From the NCBI RefSeq assembly GCF_000003815.2, contig NC_049996.1:14551149-14615148 (forward strand): a DNA stretch of 64,000 nucleotides, in the 5' to 3' direction. This DNA comes from Branchiostoma floridae. Lineage: Eukaryota; Chordata; Leptocardii; Amphioxiformes; Branchiostomatidae. Position numbers and translations under genes: made by a program. Of the stretch, positions 1-10,500 are shown one piece after another (positions within the stretch are counted from its first letter, which is position 1; each line of letters opens with the position of its first letter). Under the pieces are notes generated by a model. That model was not told the origin of the DNA. It saw only the letters and a list, made by a program, of their open reading frames with translations, and made no database searches.

Positions 1-2160
1 TTTTGGGGTCCCAAGGGATGGCATCCATATAACCAAATCAACGTGGCCTAAGGCTTACTCCATCCTTGACTTTATACAGCAACATAGCCAATACATCAGT
101 ACACTGCCTGCCAAACTGTCACTGATACGGGCTTTAATGTAGTTGGAGAAATATCACCCCACACCAACGAGACACAGAGCAAATCTAGATGTAGTACATG
201 GCTATATTTCATGCTAATTAGACTGCCATATTCATACACCGAATGCAGCGAGAGGTTAATTTGAACTTAATGTTAGAATACGTTGATGATGAAACTTTTA
301 AACTCTCAATATGTAATAGAATTGACGAATAATAACGGTAGTTGATATGTAGTATTAATCTTTCATAAAATATCTATGGTCGAAATGGTGTGAAATGATA
401 AAAACTCCTCGGAGATTAAAAAAATGCATTATCATACCAACATATCTATCCAAATCAAACACTTTTACCCCCTATATATAATTTCTTGTTGGTCTCGTCC
501 ATGCCTTTAATGATAGACAGACTGTATAACATATGTTACATTTGTTTATTCTCAAGAATCTAAAAGGCAGTATCTGTACAGTAACTACTCTCCAAGCTTG
601 GACGGATGTCTATCAGAAACTGGAGACCAACCAGAATCAATACTCCACTGTATTCTATCCCTCTAGATTGTAACTGGACGCCCCCTCAATTTATTTTCTG
701 CTACAGGCGTTGCCTCTATATGTAGCCCTAAGAAAGATACTAAATTACAACCGTAAAGCCCATAGGACGGCATTTGTTACCAGAAGTAGAAGACGTTGAT
801 CCTATTATGGCTATACGGTGATTTAAAACTGATTGAGTCATCAATATTTGTCGTAGAATGCGTTTAAGAATCCCCTTTCGGAGGACAATGTGTTGAAGAT
901 TATTATTATTTTCGTGATGCATCGCAGTGGTAGTTTTATCAGGCATTTGCTGTATAGCGTAGAGAATGGTAGTGTTAGACTATATATGAATAGTGGGCTG
1001 TTACTGTTAATGACAGTCATCTGGTGTCAAGGACTTGTAATTTAGAAGCAGATATCGGCTGGGTGTATCGTAATGTTTTCTGACTGATGGATTTCTTTGG
1101 CAGCTGAACTGGCCATTGGCAAGCAGTTGGGAAGCATTACAACCTCCTACAGCAACGTTTTCTTGGATATTGGCTGTAGCTATGAGAGAAGCTTGATAAC
1201 TCTTGAAATTATATGTGAGGATGTGTTCTTACTACCATAGACAAAATATGTGCATATTATAGCACATCTAACGGAAATGCAAGTTACAATGTTTCACTTG
1301 GTTACATTTTAATTGTCATTAATTGTCGTTCTACATTTAAGTTCAAGCTCCAGGTTTACACCCAAGATGTTAAATGTTGGCCAGATATCAAAAACACATT
1401 CTTCGGCCCTCCCTACCAAAAAACTGGACAATTATGATCATTATTTGCCCAGGAAGAAAAGTGTATAAAAAAAAAGGCAATATTTAGATCGATGCACGAT
1501 GCACTACACTGCGCAACTCAAATGGCGGTCCCTCCCCTACAGGTGGTATGTCACTGCACTTGGGGCACCGGTGCGGCACTGTGTTGTTTATGTAAAATGT
1601 GGTCATAAAGATGTACATGTAAATGTCGTAATGTATGTAAATGTTGTTACTTTTCATTAAAGCTTTAAGAAAAGGTGCGGCACTGTGGGTTTCGTTCACT
1701 ACGGCACTGTTGTGCTATTTTCGCCCATTTTCTATACTTAAGATATTGCGTAATACGTAAAATACGCAAAACGTCATAAAATCTGCTCTTTATTTCTGAT
1801 ATTCGTTGAGTATCTTTCAAACCCAGCCGCACGGTGCCACACTGGTACCCCAAACTTAGGTGCAGTGAGATACCACCTTACCCCTCCTCGATCGAGAACA
1901 ATTCAAGGTCAGTGGCATTTACGTACGGTTGGGAACTGTTCACTTGTGTCCTACTTAGCAAAATTTACGAAATTTGGAGGGATATCATGCCTTCTCTCGC
2001 AAACCCAAAGAACGCAGTGCGAGCGTAAAACTATGTAATTTTCCCCAAGAAAGCTTGTTAAGTCCTCAGAAAAATGGCACTTGACAGCTTTTTTGTGTTG
2101 ATAAGAGGCTGAAATACTATATGTCATTTGTCATGTCTCACACTACAGATTTCCTGAAGG
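1..2160. other. Intergenic, no recognisable gene
   Basis: AT-rich sequence with short open frames only. None has a recognisable domain or splice structure. It is upstream of the LRR gene and may hold its promoter, but no motif was strong enough to call. Confidence 0.6.
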
Positions 2161-2170
2161 TGATTCCAAC

Positions 2171-3208
2171 ATGGCGGCGGTTCTATTCGTGTTGCTGCCG
2201 TCCCTGCTGTTCACCCATGTGGCCGCTAGGTGTCCCGTGGGCTGCAGCTGCCAATACGTCACCGGTACCGTGGACTGCCGGGGTGCGCACCTCAGTCAAA
2301 TCCCGGCCAATCTTTCTGTCACTACGGAATATCTCGACTTTACCAACAACTCTATATCAAACGTTTCTAGGGGAGCTTTAGACGCGCTGCAAGGCTTACA
2401 GTACCTGATGCTAGACAGAAATGACATCGCCTACATCGAATGGGACTCCTTTAGAGCTTTGACCAGACTATCCGAGTTACATCTTGATCATAACAGTCTC
2501 ACAGATGCAAGAAAAGAGATGTTTTCCGGCCTCGGTAGGCTCTCTCTATTGAGTCTGTCCTCTAACGAGTTAGAAACCTTCACATTTCTGTACGCGAAGG
2601 ATCTCGATTACCTGAAGATTCTTAAACTAGATAGAAACAAGATAGCGAGGATCCCGGCCGGGGCCTTTAACGGGTTGATCAACTTGCGATACCTTCATTT
2701 GGAGTTCAACCAGGTGACTTACCTGGAAGCGTGGACGTTTGCTGGGCTGTGGAGTCTGGAGTTGCTGTATCTGAACGGCAACCGTATCTCTCACACCTCC
2801 TATCAAGCGTTCGCTGAACTGCAGAGCATTCGCGCTCTTTACCTCGACGCTAACAACCTGGAGAACATATCCTTCGAAGTGTTCAAGAACGTCAAGACCG
2901 TGCACTTGGCATTACACTTGTCCCACAATCCCTGGCACTGCGACTGCGACCTACAGCGAACATTCAGCAAGATCTACCAAGTAACAAGACTCTCTATAGC
3001 GGACTATTCGAACATCACTTGCCACAATCCGACAGAACTTCGTGACGTTCCCATGGGGTCTGTTCGCCTGTGCATCGCCGAACTGGTGACGATATTGATC
3101 ATCACCGCGACGGTCATACTCGCCACCATCGCCGCCATCTTCCGGGCCGCAAACAGCAGGAAAAGGAAGCTGATGCGCACGCGCCATTGCCACGTCAGAG
3201 ATTACTAG
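2171..3208 (+). CDS. Intronless leucine-rich-repeat type I membrane protein
   Basis: A single uninterrupted 345-residue frame. Visible in order: hydrophobic signal peptide (residues 1-19); cysteine-rich LRR N-cap with CPVGCSCQ near 21-28 and a further Cys about 10 residues on; about eight to nine 24-residue LRRs with the LxxLxLxxNxI pattern (about 50-255); LRR C-cap starting NPWHCDCDL, followed by two more Cys; one membrane helix (about 306-326); a short Arg/Lys-rich cytoplasmic tail with no catalytic domain. This is the layout of cell-surface recognition or adhesion LRR proteins, and single-exon LRR ectodomains are common. The ligand is unknown. An overlapping frame starts at 2121 but lacks domain content; the 2171 ATG directly precedes the signal peptide. 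It differs from the LRR-Ig family at 8-26 kb in having no Ig domain and no repeated tail. Confidence 0.9.
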   Translation: MAAVLFVLLPSLLFTHVAARCPVGCSCQYVTGTVDCRGAHLSQIPANLSVTTEYLDFTNNSISNVSRGALDALQGLQYLMLDRNDIAYIEWDSFRALTRLSELHLDHNSLTDARKEMFSGLGRLSLLSLSSNELETFTFLYAKDLDYLKILKLDRNKIARIPAGAFNGLINLRYLHLEFNQVTYLEAWTFAGLWSLELLYLNGNRISHTSYQAFAELQSIRALYLDANNLENISFEVFKNVKTVHLALHLSHNPWHCDCDLQRTFSKIYQVTRLSIADYSNITCHNPTELRDVPMGSVRLCIAELVTILIITATVILATIAAIFRAANSRKRKLMRTRHCHVRDY

Positions 3209-3237
3209 CCTAAGGACTAACTAAATAAGCCCGTTCA

Positions 3238-3440
3238 CATTTCCGAGTACGCATGCTTGGTGAAAGGAATTTTGGATAATGTGTCAAAGGTAATGGCCCC
3301 TGAGACATAAACAAAACAAGTCTGGACACTGTTATGAAATTTGAGACGATGGTCGAGACGAAAACTGCTTACAAGTCAGGGGCCTTCACCTTGACACATT
3401 ACCCACAATTCCTGTCGCTGCACATGCGTACTCGGAATGT
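3238..3440. mobile_element. Palindromic MITE-like element
   Basis: About 200 bp whose ends are imperfect inverted repeats: ACATTTCCGAGTACGCATG at the left and CATGCGTACTCGGAATGT at the right, each followed inward by a shared stretch around AATGTGTCAAAGGT. It encodes nothing and lies in the probable 3'UTR of the LRR gene. A related diverged copy lies at 28911-29110. The superfamily is not determined. Confidence 0.6.
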
Positions 3441-4245
3441 TTAGGCACTTTTCTGAACTTTGGGATGTGTGACGTCAGAGTGGGTCAAAGGTTCCCAGAA
3501 GTCGATATCTACCACCGTCCTAGCCTTTGTTATTTAGAGTTTCATGCGACATTTGCGGAGCGAATGTTTGAAAACCAGGACAGATATCGCACGAGTATAT
3601 AAACTTATAAAGCTCACTTAGATGGAGGACAAGTGCATTTTTACCTTCCAGAACTAAAAGATGTACACGTCTTGTAAACGTCTGTAAACTCAATCGGTAT
3701 CTGTTTTTTTTTAATGTGCGTACTTCACACTGTATCGTTTTGTCTAATATTGCAGAAACTACGACCGTCTAACTTGCTCGTTGATCTTTATTCTGTACAT
3801 ACTATCTTGATCATATGGTAGAATTTGATATATATGGTAATGTATTCGAATGGTAGGAGTTGCATGTTTCGTATGCATTCGGCCCAGACCAATTTGAAAT
3901 GTCAAAAGATACAATCAACTGTAAAAGGTTGTATCGCATCCGTCCCCACTATCAGCCGATCTGCTATGACGGTTGCTAGGTAATCATGACATCATAGATC
4001 ATGTAGTACGATAGTTCGTACGGTTGGTGACCTTTAATCAACAACACTCTCAAAGGATATGCTGATTCCATTTGGGACCGGCAACACGGTGTAGTGTGTT
4101 GAACTTTGATATTATGAACAATAAGACATCTACCAGACGATATTATCAACTGAATCTCTGCATTTTGTTTTAATACAGCACTATGTAACGAATGGCGTTG
4201 AATACCAATTCACATACGGTGCCTCTGATTGGATACGTCTGTTCG

Positions 4246-4251
4246 AATAAA
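4246..4251 (+). promoter_or_regulatory. Candidate polyadenylation signal of the LRR gene
   Basis: AATAAA on the + strand about 1 kb after the LRR stop codon and before the next gene's start at 4388. It is the first well-placed canonical signal, implying a 3'UTR of about 1 kb. Confidence 0.4.
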
Positions 4252-4387
4252 GTCTTAAATGTTTTCCTAAGCCAATCAACATGTGAGACACTTTCCGTAT
4301 CTATGTTGTCAGTCAATACTCTACAATAGTTTTAGCTTTTGCACGAAATGAAGTTTATTTCATCATTCAGATGATCTACCGACAGAC

Positions 4388-7318
4388 ATGAAGCCAACAA
4401 AATCTTTCGGGGAGAGCTTTTTCCTCGTCTTGCTGTTCTGTGTGTGCATCGGGAAAGGTATGAATGTGCAAAATACGCCGTTAAGGGCTTGCAATGGTAT
4501 GGTTTAGGTAGCTATAGCTATCGAGATCATTTTTTGCTAATCTTGTTTTGTATGCCTTTTTCGAATGTTGTACTTATCCTAAAATAGCGTGAAGCTCTGA
4601 TATTTCTTATAACTTTTAGAACGCTGGAGCCAAACAAAAGTGCTTTGCGGTGTTGATTGTACCGGTATACCATACTCATATATTACGCATATCATTATGA
4701 GATAAAATGGCACAACATAGTAAGAAATGATATCTATTCTGCTCCCGTGTACTCATACAATGATCAATGGTGGTGCTATTCAGTTGAAAATTTGATTAAG
4801 TCCCGACCCTTTTCCTCTTATGAGGTAAATGATAGTCGTATCCTGCTACAGAATGTAGAGAACGATGAATTATGTTACCTCCGTGAAGGAGGTTTGCCTC
4901 CTTTGGGGCTATACACTATTGTTTTTGTCCGGTTTCCGTGTTTCCAGCTTTGAGGCCTACGTCACTTTTCCTACCAGGAGCCCGGCCGGGTTGTTTGTTG
5001 AAACTAAGAAAATAAGGTTTATGCCAATAGATATGCACAAAGCATGCATTTGAATTATTTTTTGGGTCTCTTTTGTGTTTTTATTGTCTTTTATATCGTA
5101 CGTGTTGTTCCCCAAAACTACCCGGTCATATATGACGTTTGCCTAACTCAAGGTCCATTTGAATACTTTCTTATATTTATGGACGTGTATAGGCGTGGCG
5201 CTGTGGTGCTATGTTTGCCAGCATGCTGTTGAATTATTTTTCTGGTCTCTTTTGTGATTTTTTTGTCTTTACAGCGTACTGCTCGTTCCCCAAAACTGCC
5301 CAGTCAGTCCCCTTTGTGGAAATATGACGTTAGCCTAACTCAAGATCCCTTTGACGCATTTTCATATCTATGGAAATACTGTATAGGCGAGGCGCTGTGG
5401 TGCTATGTGTGCCAGCAAACCAACGATCCGTACTGTCTGTACAACCCGAGTAGATACGGGGCTTACTGGTGCACAGACGTGCAGGGACTGCGGTGCTTCA
5501 CGTCATGGGAGAAAGACAAACGAGGTAACACTTCCTTAAAGTTCCGTCGATGAAGGTTACTAGTAGACAAATTACTAGTACCTAATTTGCAACAAATTCG
5601 TCTTAACTTGTCTCACCTTTGTTTCCTTTTGGACTACTAAAATTTGTCTTCAACCTGCTCTCCAAGAAGATCTCTTCAGTGATAAAAATAACGGATGATA
5701 TCTGGTAAAAGATCTGACTCTGACCGTTTCCAAAATCATATCCAGTTGCTTGAGTAATTGCTGTTGGCGTTCCTTAATGTTTGTTTTGACTGTTAACAAA
5801 TACAAGGGAATGGCTTCTAAAATTTTAGACCGTGTCAAAGAGTTTTCATCGGGTGTTTCACCCACTTTCCTGACACGCAGTGACTTTGGGGATGTGTGAT
5901 GTCAGAAGTGAGATCAAAGGTACCCGGAAGTCGGTTCCTACTTCCGTCTCTGTTCAACGTGCGTTCAAGGAGCTTTTATCAGGTAAAAGCTCCTTGGTGC
6001 GTTGGAGTAAAACCAATTTTCTTTCAAATAGCAGATTTTGCATTCTGAGACATTTTCGAGCGACGGGAAATCGACAAGATCTGCTCTTGTTTACATGTTT
6101 GATTTTATCCTTGTCTCAAATACTGTTGTAGTGATGGTTCGTGAGAATTCGTAATATATTGCAAGGGTAACACTTCTTGGCCGACTATTTCATAACCCCC
6201 CACCCCTGGAACTTAGTTTCATTTTCTGAACTGAAATTTCCTTTCCACGTATCTAATCGTGTCTTATTGACACAGGTGAGTTGGTGAGTTTTCAACGCGG
6301 TTGCCGGACCGAGTGGCAGATATCGGGCAGCGAGGGATGCTGGGAAGATGGCGACCAGGGGGAGGGGTGCGTGGAGTCCTGTGAGGAGGACAGATGCAAC
6401 GTAGGAACTCTCGGCTATGGCACATGGGAGAGAAAGCCTTTGTTGCAGGTATACAAGGTTTCAGTGAGTCTGACAAGTTCTTCATAAACATATGTACTTG
6501 CTTTTGGCCAGCCACGGCCATCGCAGTATACAGACAGATGATGTACACAGGAATAATTTCGAAATTAAGTACAAATCACAAATTGATCAATCACACTAAA
6601 TCAACTCATAATACATAGGTTAAAACCTAATCAATACAACGACAGTAAAAAATCTAAGTGGTATTTGACTCACTTGAACATCATCATCAAACGGATCTTT
6701 GTTCTAATCACAATCGGGATTAGTGGTGCGTACCTAAAGCCCGGACTTGGAATTGGACCTAGAAATGTTTAGGTCCAAGTCCAAAAAAAACCTAAATGTC
6801 CAAGCCAAGTCCGGACTTGCAAAAAGCAAGCTGTCACTTATATTCCCTTTTTTTGTTCTAAACCATCTAAAACCTTCCATAGACAGTGAAATTTGCAATG
6901 AAAAAGACAAAAAACAGTTCGTGTTTACACTGGCTGTCTATCATGTATTTTTCACATTGCATTTCAATTCATGCTAACAAATAACATGCAATTTTATATG
7001 CACCCCCCCTCCCCCTAAAAAAAATGCACATAATATGCGATGATGTCAGATCCGGACTTTAAGTCCGGACCTGAACATGAACTGCTGGACCTGAATCCGG
7101 ACCTGAACCTGAAATAAAGTTTAGGTACGCATCACTAATCAGGATAAAGATATTGTGAAATGATTCATTTTCACGAAATATGTGTTCTCTTCCAGATTGC
7201 CGGAAGCGAAGGTGAAGCAGTCGCGAAGAACAAAGCTGCTACTGGAAGTTCGCCACCCCAGCTATCTAGCATAATATCAATGGTGATTATGATGATGTAT
7301 TCACACTACTATTTATGA
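4388..7318 (+). CDS. Four-exon Ly6/quiver-like GPI-anchored small protein
   Basis: Exons inferred from GT-AG sites and phase: 4388-4457, 5387-5524, 6276-6448, 7196-7318, joining in frame to 167 residues. Residues 1-23 form a signal peptide (FFLVLLFCVCIG core). The mature part starts EALWCYVCQQ, like the CxxC opening of Ly6/uPAR and quiver/sleepless proteins, and has about ten cysteines ending in a C-N pair (DRCN), the Ly6 hallmark. A small-residue stretch (ATGSSPP) is followed by a C-terminal hydrophobic segment, suggesting a GPI anchor. Family members modulate channels, receptors or cell adhesion at the membrane; the partner here is unknown. Introns 1 and 2 are phase 1 and intron 3 phase 0. 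The exon 2 acceptor is the AG at 5385-5386 because the preceding frame contains a stop. Exon choice is inference without transcripts. Confidence 0.72.
5041..5420 (+). repeat. Tandem duplication of intron 1 end plus start of exon 2
   Basis: About 190 bp is present twice in direct order (about 5041-5230 and 5229-5420). Both copies share the intron stretch, the TATAG acceptor and the first exon codons for a LWCYVC- or LWCYVCQ-like start. In the upstream copy the reading frame ends within a few codons after the cysteine pair, so it is a truncated pseudo-exon. Confidence 0.8.
5689..5785 (-). repeat. Interspersed repeat, copy 1
   Basis: Contains, on the minus strand, CAAGCAACTGGATATGATTT followed by a GGAAACGGTCAGA-like core. 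The same family recurs at 36131-36290 and 52838-52945, so it is a dispersed repeat, possibly SINE-like. Confidence 0.5.
6713..7145. mobile_element. Non-autonomous hAT-like element with 8-bp target duplication
   Basis: Terminal inverted repeats TAGTGGTGCGTACCTAAA (from 6721) and its near complement ending at 7137. They are flanked by 8-bp direct repeats ATCGGGAT (6713-6720) and ATCAGGAT (7138-7145), with one mismatch. An 8-bp duplication with TIRs starting TAG is typical of hAT-type elements. No transposase is encoded. The interior holds many short repeats of the GTCCGGAC type. It sits in intron 3 of the Ly6-like gene. Confidence 0.75.
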
Positions 7319-7960
7319 TGAAACACATCTGAATTTTTGGGATCCTTTGGATGTTTTTAATTTTACCAAAAAAAATACTTGTAGCCAAGTACAGCCCATT
7401 CTAGTTCAAGACATGTGCACTATAAATGCCTGCATGTGATCTTTCTTACAATCATAGAGTTTATCACAATGTCCATGTACCTTTCTGATTAGAGCCAACA
7501 AAGGAAAAGACAAAGACCAACAAAAATCTTTCCATCCAAACTTTTCTCATTCTAAAACCTTAAAGAACAGTCGTCACACATTTAAGTGAAACTGCACTAA
7601 GTATATGAAATAATAGTATTAATACCAATATTATGTATGCCGTCTGTGCAAAACGTTGTTCTTTCTACTATATGAAATATTGCTTTTTATCAGCTACGCG
7701 TGTGCTATAGATATAATGCCACTGTGTTGTGAAATAAAAACATATTGAGTGTTTTTAAACGTGGATACAGTCGACATGTTCGTACGTACTAATGATTAAA
7801 ACTAGAGCGAGTTTAAATTAGTCTGCTGACGGAAGCATCACCATGGTGATGTCCTGGATTGCTGACGTACGTATGATGCAAGTGTCCTTCAATACATGAT
7901 ACACAGGAACAAAAAATGACTCGTGTGTTTTACTTTAAATAGGCTGAAATACCCTTGCTG
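7319..7960 (+). other. 3'UTR of the Ly6-like gene and intergenic tail
   Basis: No coding content. An AATAAA at 7733-7738 is a plausible polyadenylation signal about 415 bases after the stop codon. Confidence 0.45.
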
Positions 7961-8364
7961 ATCAAAGAGTAGAGCCTTTGATGATGCTAATTTAAAATTA
8001 TTTATATAGCATAACTATCAAGTGTCAGTAACATTGTCCTTTTTAGGGAGCAAACAACTTTGTATACTTCTCATCACCCATTTCTATGTCTCTCATTTTC
8101 GTTTCCAGTTCGAAGGTATTGTGGGTAGTTGGAAATGCTACATGTCCGTGATCTGACACGTCATCTATTTTTTTGTGTCAGCGGAATCCATGACGTCACA
8201 ATCTTTGGGTACATATGTCAAACCATGTTGTTCCACTGTAGTCTTTTGATCGTCGGAAAACGTCACATATTCATGTGAAGACTAATTGTCTGTCACGTGT
8301 CCCTCAACCTCTACTATCGGGTCTTGCTGTTCTTCAGTACTATCGGATTTGTACAAGGCTGATG

Positions 8365-10227
8365 TCAATTCTTGTACTGCAGCAGGTGCCTCATACGGGG
8401 GGCTTGCCTTGAAGAAAGATCTGTGCCGATTTTATTGTCATAGTGTCTTCCCAATGTCCCCTCTTCGTCCGAAAACTGGTCGCCGTTTTCTTCGGACCTC
8501 ACTGTGGGCTCGAACTCAGAAGAAACCTGGTCATCATTCTCGTAGTGCTCAACGGTAACTTGATACATGTCCGGAACTTGATCGTCGTTTTCGTAGTGTT
8601 CTTCCAAATCTTCATTTCCGTCTGCGTTTTCGTCGTGCCTGTTTGCATCATTATTTAAGTCTGGAAATTGATCGTCGTTCTCGTAGTGTCTGTTCGTATC
8701 ATCATTTAAGCCAGGAAACTGATCGTTGTTTTCGTAGTGCCTGTTTGTGTCATTATTTGAGTCAGGATGCTGATCGTTGCTTTCATAGTGCCTGTTTTCT
8801 TCTTCAGTTCCGTCTGCATCTGAAAATTGGTCGGCGTTTTCGTAGTGCACCTCCACAGTGTTACCATGTCCACCATCTTCATTAGATGCCGATCTCCTTT
8901 TTATGAAACAAATGGCTAATCCAAACATAACACAACAACAGAAGAAGGTAACCAGCCCGGTATAGATGACCACTTTAACAGACAGTCCAGACTCGTTCCA
9001 ATTGTCCTCCCCATGCAACAATATTATGTACATGACTGTCGTTGTTTTAGCAGTACTTCCGTCAGTATTTTCAAGTCCCGTGGTAACCACATTGTCTGGC
9101 AGGCTTGTAGCATTGCTGATTGTTAGTACCACTGATGCTGTCGCGGATTCCGTATAGTTCGTCGCCACCCTGCAAGTGTAGTTGCCTGCTGTGGTGTTGT
9201 CAGCTACAGGGATGGTCAACACTGAGTGACACATTCTCTTGGTCTCCGATATTTTCACATCCGACCCTTTACACGACATCGTTCTCACACGAGTGTAGTT
9301 TGTGGAATACTGATAATCTGAAGACCTGTGCTCGCCACTGGGTAGAATCCACGAGAATGTGAGACTTTCTTCACAGTTTGTTTGGCAGATGACTGAAATG
9401 TTCCCTGTGACATTCGGGCTGTCTAATTGAACAGACACTTGAGGTGCTGAACATGTCAGATCTGTCCATGGAATATCGTTGAGAAGCTTCATCTGGCTAG
9501 TAACGCCATCAATGCATATGACACGCCACCGTAGTGTGTGCGAAGATTCAAGAAGCCATTTCTTGGCTTCCCGCTCTCTACAATCACACCCTATCTTGTT
9601 TATACCCATGTCGACAACAGATAAACGTTTCAGGTCTTCTACCAGCAAAGGGGAAGTTTTGACATTATTTAGGAAAGTGAAATATCTAAGCGATTTGAGC
9701 AATACAATACTTTGTGGGATGCTACAAAGACAGTTGTTATTCAAAGCCAATGATTTCAAATAAGGTAGCCCGAGAAACGCCATTTTATGAACAAAAAATA
9801 TTCTATTTTCATTCAAGTCCAAAACTTCCAGCTTATTCAGCCCCTTAAACGTATCTGGTTCCAGTTTTCTGAGATTATTTCTTCTTAGATTTAGCTCCAT
9901 TAGACACGGCAAGCCTGCAAACGACGCTGGTTGAATGCTGGCAACTCCAGAATCTCGTAAAAGCAGACTCCCCAGAGACTTAAGGAAAGGGAAATCTCCC
10001 ACCTTAACGTTATTAATGTTTTGATATCTTATGCTTAGTCTTTTCAAAGTCAACGGTAGTGGCGAAGGGATAGATTGAAGAAGATTTTCTCGGTTGAAGT
10101 AATTAAGACATGAGGTAGGGGTATTTGTACATCTAAATTTACTTGGGCAGGTGGCGTTTTGTGCTGTAACTTCCAGCGTACGAAAGAAAACGAATATGGT
10201 TAGTCTGATACACATCCAGGTCAACAT
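8365..10227 (-). CDS. LRR-Ig transmembrane receptor, paralog 1
   Basis: One exon, 620 residues from the first ATG in frame. Order: signal peptide (MLTWMCIRLTIFVFF), Cys-rich N-cap, about five to six LRRs (about 50-185), LRR C-cap beginning around IGCDCREREAKKW, one Ig domain ending in the diagnostic YTCRVA, a stalk, a membrane helix (GLVTFFCCCVMFGLAICFI) followed by KRRS, and an acidic tail of about 17-residue repeats built on HYENDDQFPD. Many Asn-x-Ser/Thr sites lie in the Ig part. It is probably a cell-surface recognition receptor; the ligand is unknown. Relative to paralog 3, one base is missing near the end of the tail, replacing the common ...SPYEAP... ending by a short new C-terminus. 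The old frame remains readable downstream (8150-8400) with its own lesions. Confidence 0.87.
   Translation of the reverse strand: MLTWMCIRLTIFVFFRTLEVTAQNATCPSKFRCTNTPTSCLNYFNRENLLQSIPSPLPLTLKRLSIRYQNINNVKVGDFPFLKSLGSLLLRDSGVASIQPASFAGLPCLMELNLRRNNLRKLEPDTFKGLNKLEVLDLNENRIFFVHKMAFLGLPYLKSLALNNNCLCSIPQSIVLLKSLRYFTFLNNVKTSPLLVEDLKRLSVVDMGINKIGCDCREREAKKWLLESSHTLRWRVICIDGVTSQMKLLNDIPWTDLTCSAPQVSVQLDSPNVTGNISVICQTNCEESLTFSWILPSGEHRSSDYQYSTNYTRVRTMSCKGSDVKISETKRMCHSVLTIPVADNTTAGNYTCRVATNYTESATASVVLTISNATSLPDNVVTTGLENTDGSTAKTTTVMYIILLHGEDNWNESGLSVKVVIYTGLVTFFCCCVMFGLAICFIKRRSASNEDGGHGNTVEVHYENADQFSDADGTEEENRHYESNDQHPDSNNDTNRHYENNDQFPGLNDDTNRHYENDDQFPDLNNDANRHDENADGNEDLEEHYENDDQVPDMYQVTVEHYENDDQVSSEFEPTVRSEENGDQFSDEEGTLGRHYDNKIGTDLSSRQAPRMRHLLQYKN
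8575..8850 (-). repeat. In-frame 51-bp repeats coding for Tyr-Glu-Asn motifs
   Basis: Six to seven direct units of 17 codons, each starting His-Tyr-Glu-Asn and rich in Asp/Asn. One unit has lost the Tyr (HDENAD). Equivalent arrays are in paralog 2 (about 13080-13320), paralog 3 (about 17750-17990) and paralog 4 (about 22090-22370). Confidence 0.85.
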
Positions 10228-10289
10228 CTTAGACTCGAGTATTTTCAAATGGCAGGAACCGGAGTAAAGTTTTTAGTCTAAGATTGTGC

Positions 10290-10500
10290 AGACTCACCAG
10301 CAGATTCGTCAGTCAACGGTGGCCGGTATCGCAGTGTGTTGATGGATACAATGTGACCTGCAGCTTAGCCTCGTTGCACATGCTTACGAAAAAGGGTCAG
10401 GCTTCGTCGTCAGTCTGAGATTTGGCCGCTTTACCTTTGCCTGATGGTCGTTGGTGATGCTCTGTGCCTTGTAGAGTGTACAAACAAAGCTGTACCGTCG
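10290..10500 (-). other. Leader region with conserved splice donor, paralog 1
   Basis: Upstream of the start codon all four paralogs keep a block ending in GGTGAGT on the minus strand (here around 10294-10300, also near 15000, 19434 and 23817). It looks like the end of a 5' untranslated exon. An open frame crosses it in paralog 3 but is not conserved in paralog 1, so non-coding is preferred. The matching acceptor is not clear; the nearest AG would give an intron of only about 60 bases. Confidence 0.4.

Noticed and set aside
2121-2381. 86-codon frame overlapping the LRR gene
   Set aside because: Overlaps the signal peptide and LRRs in another frame and has no domain.
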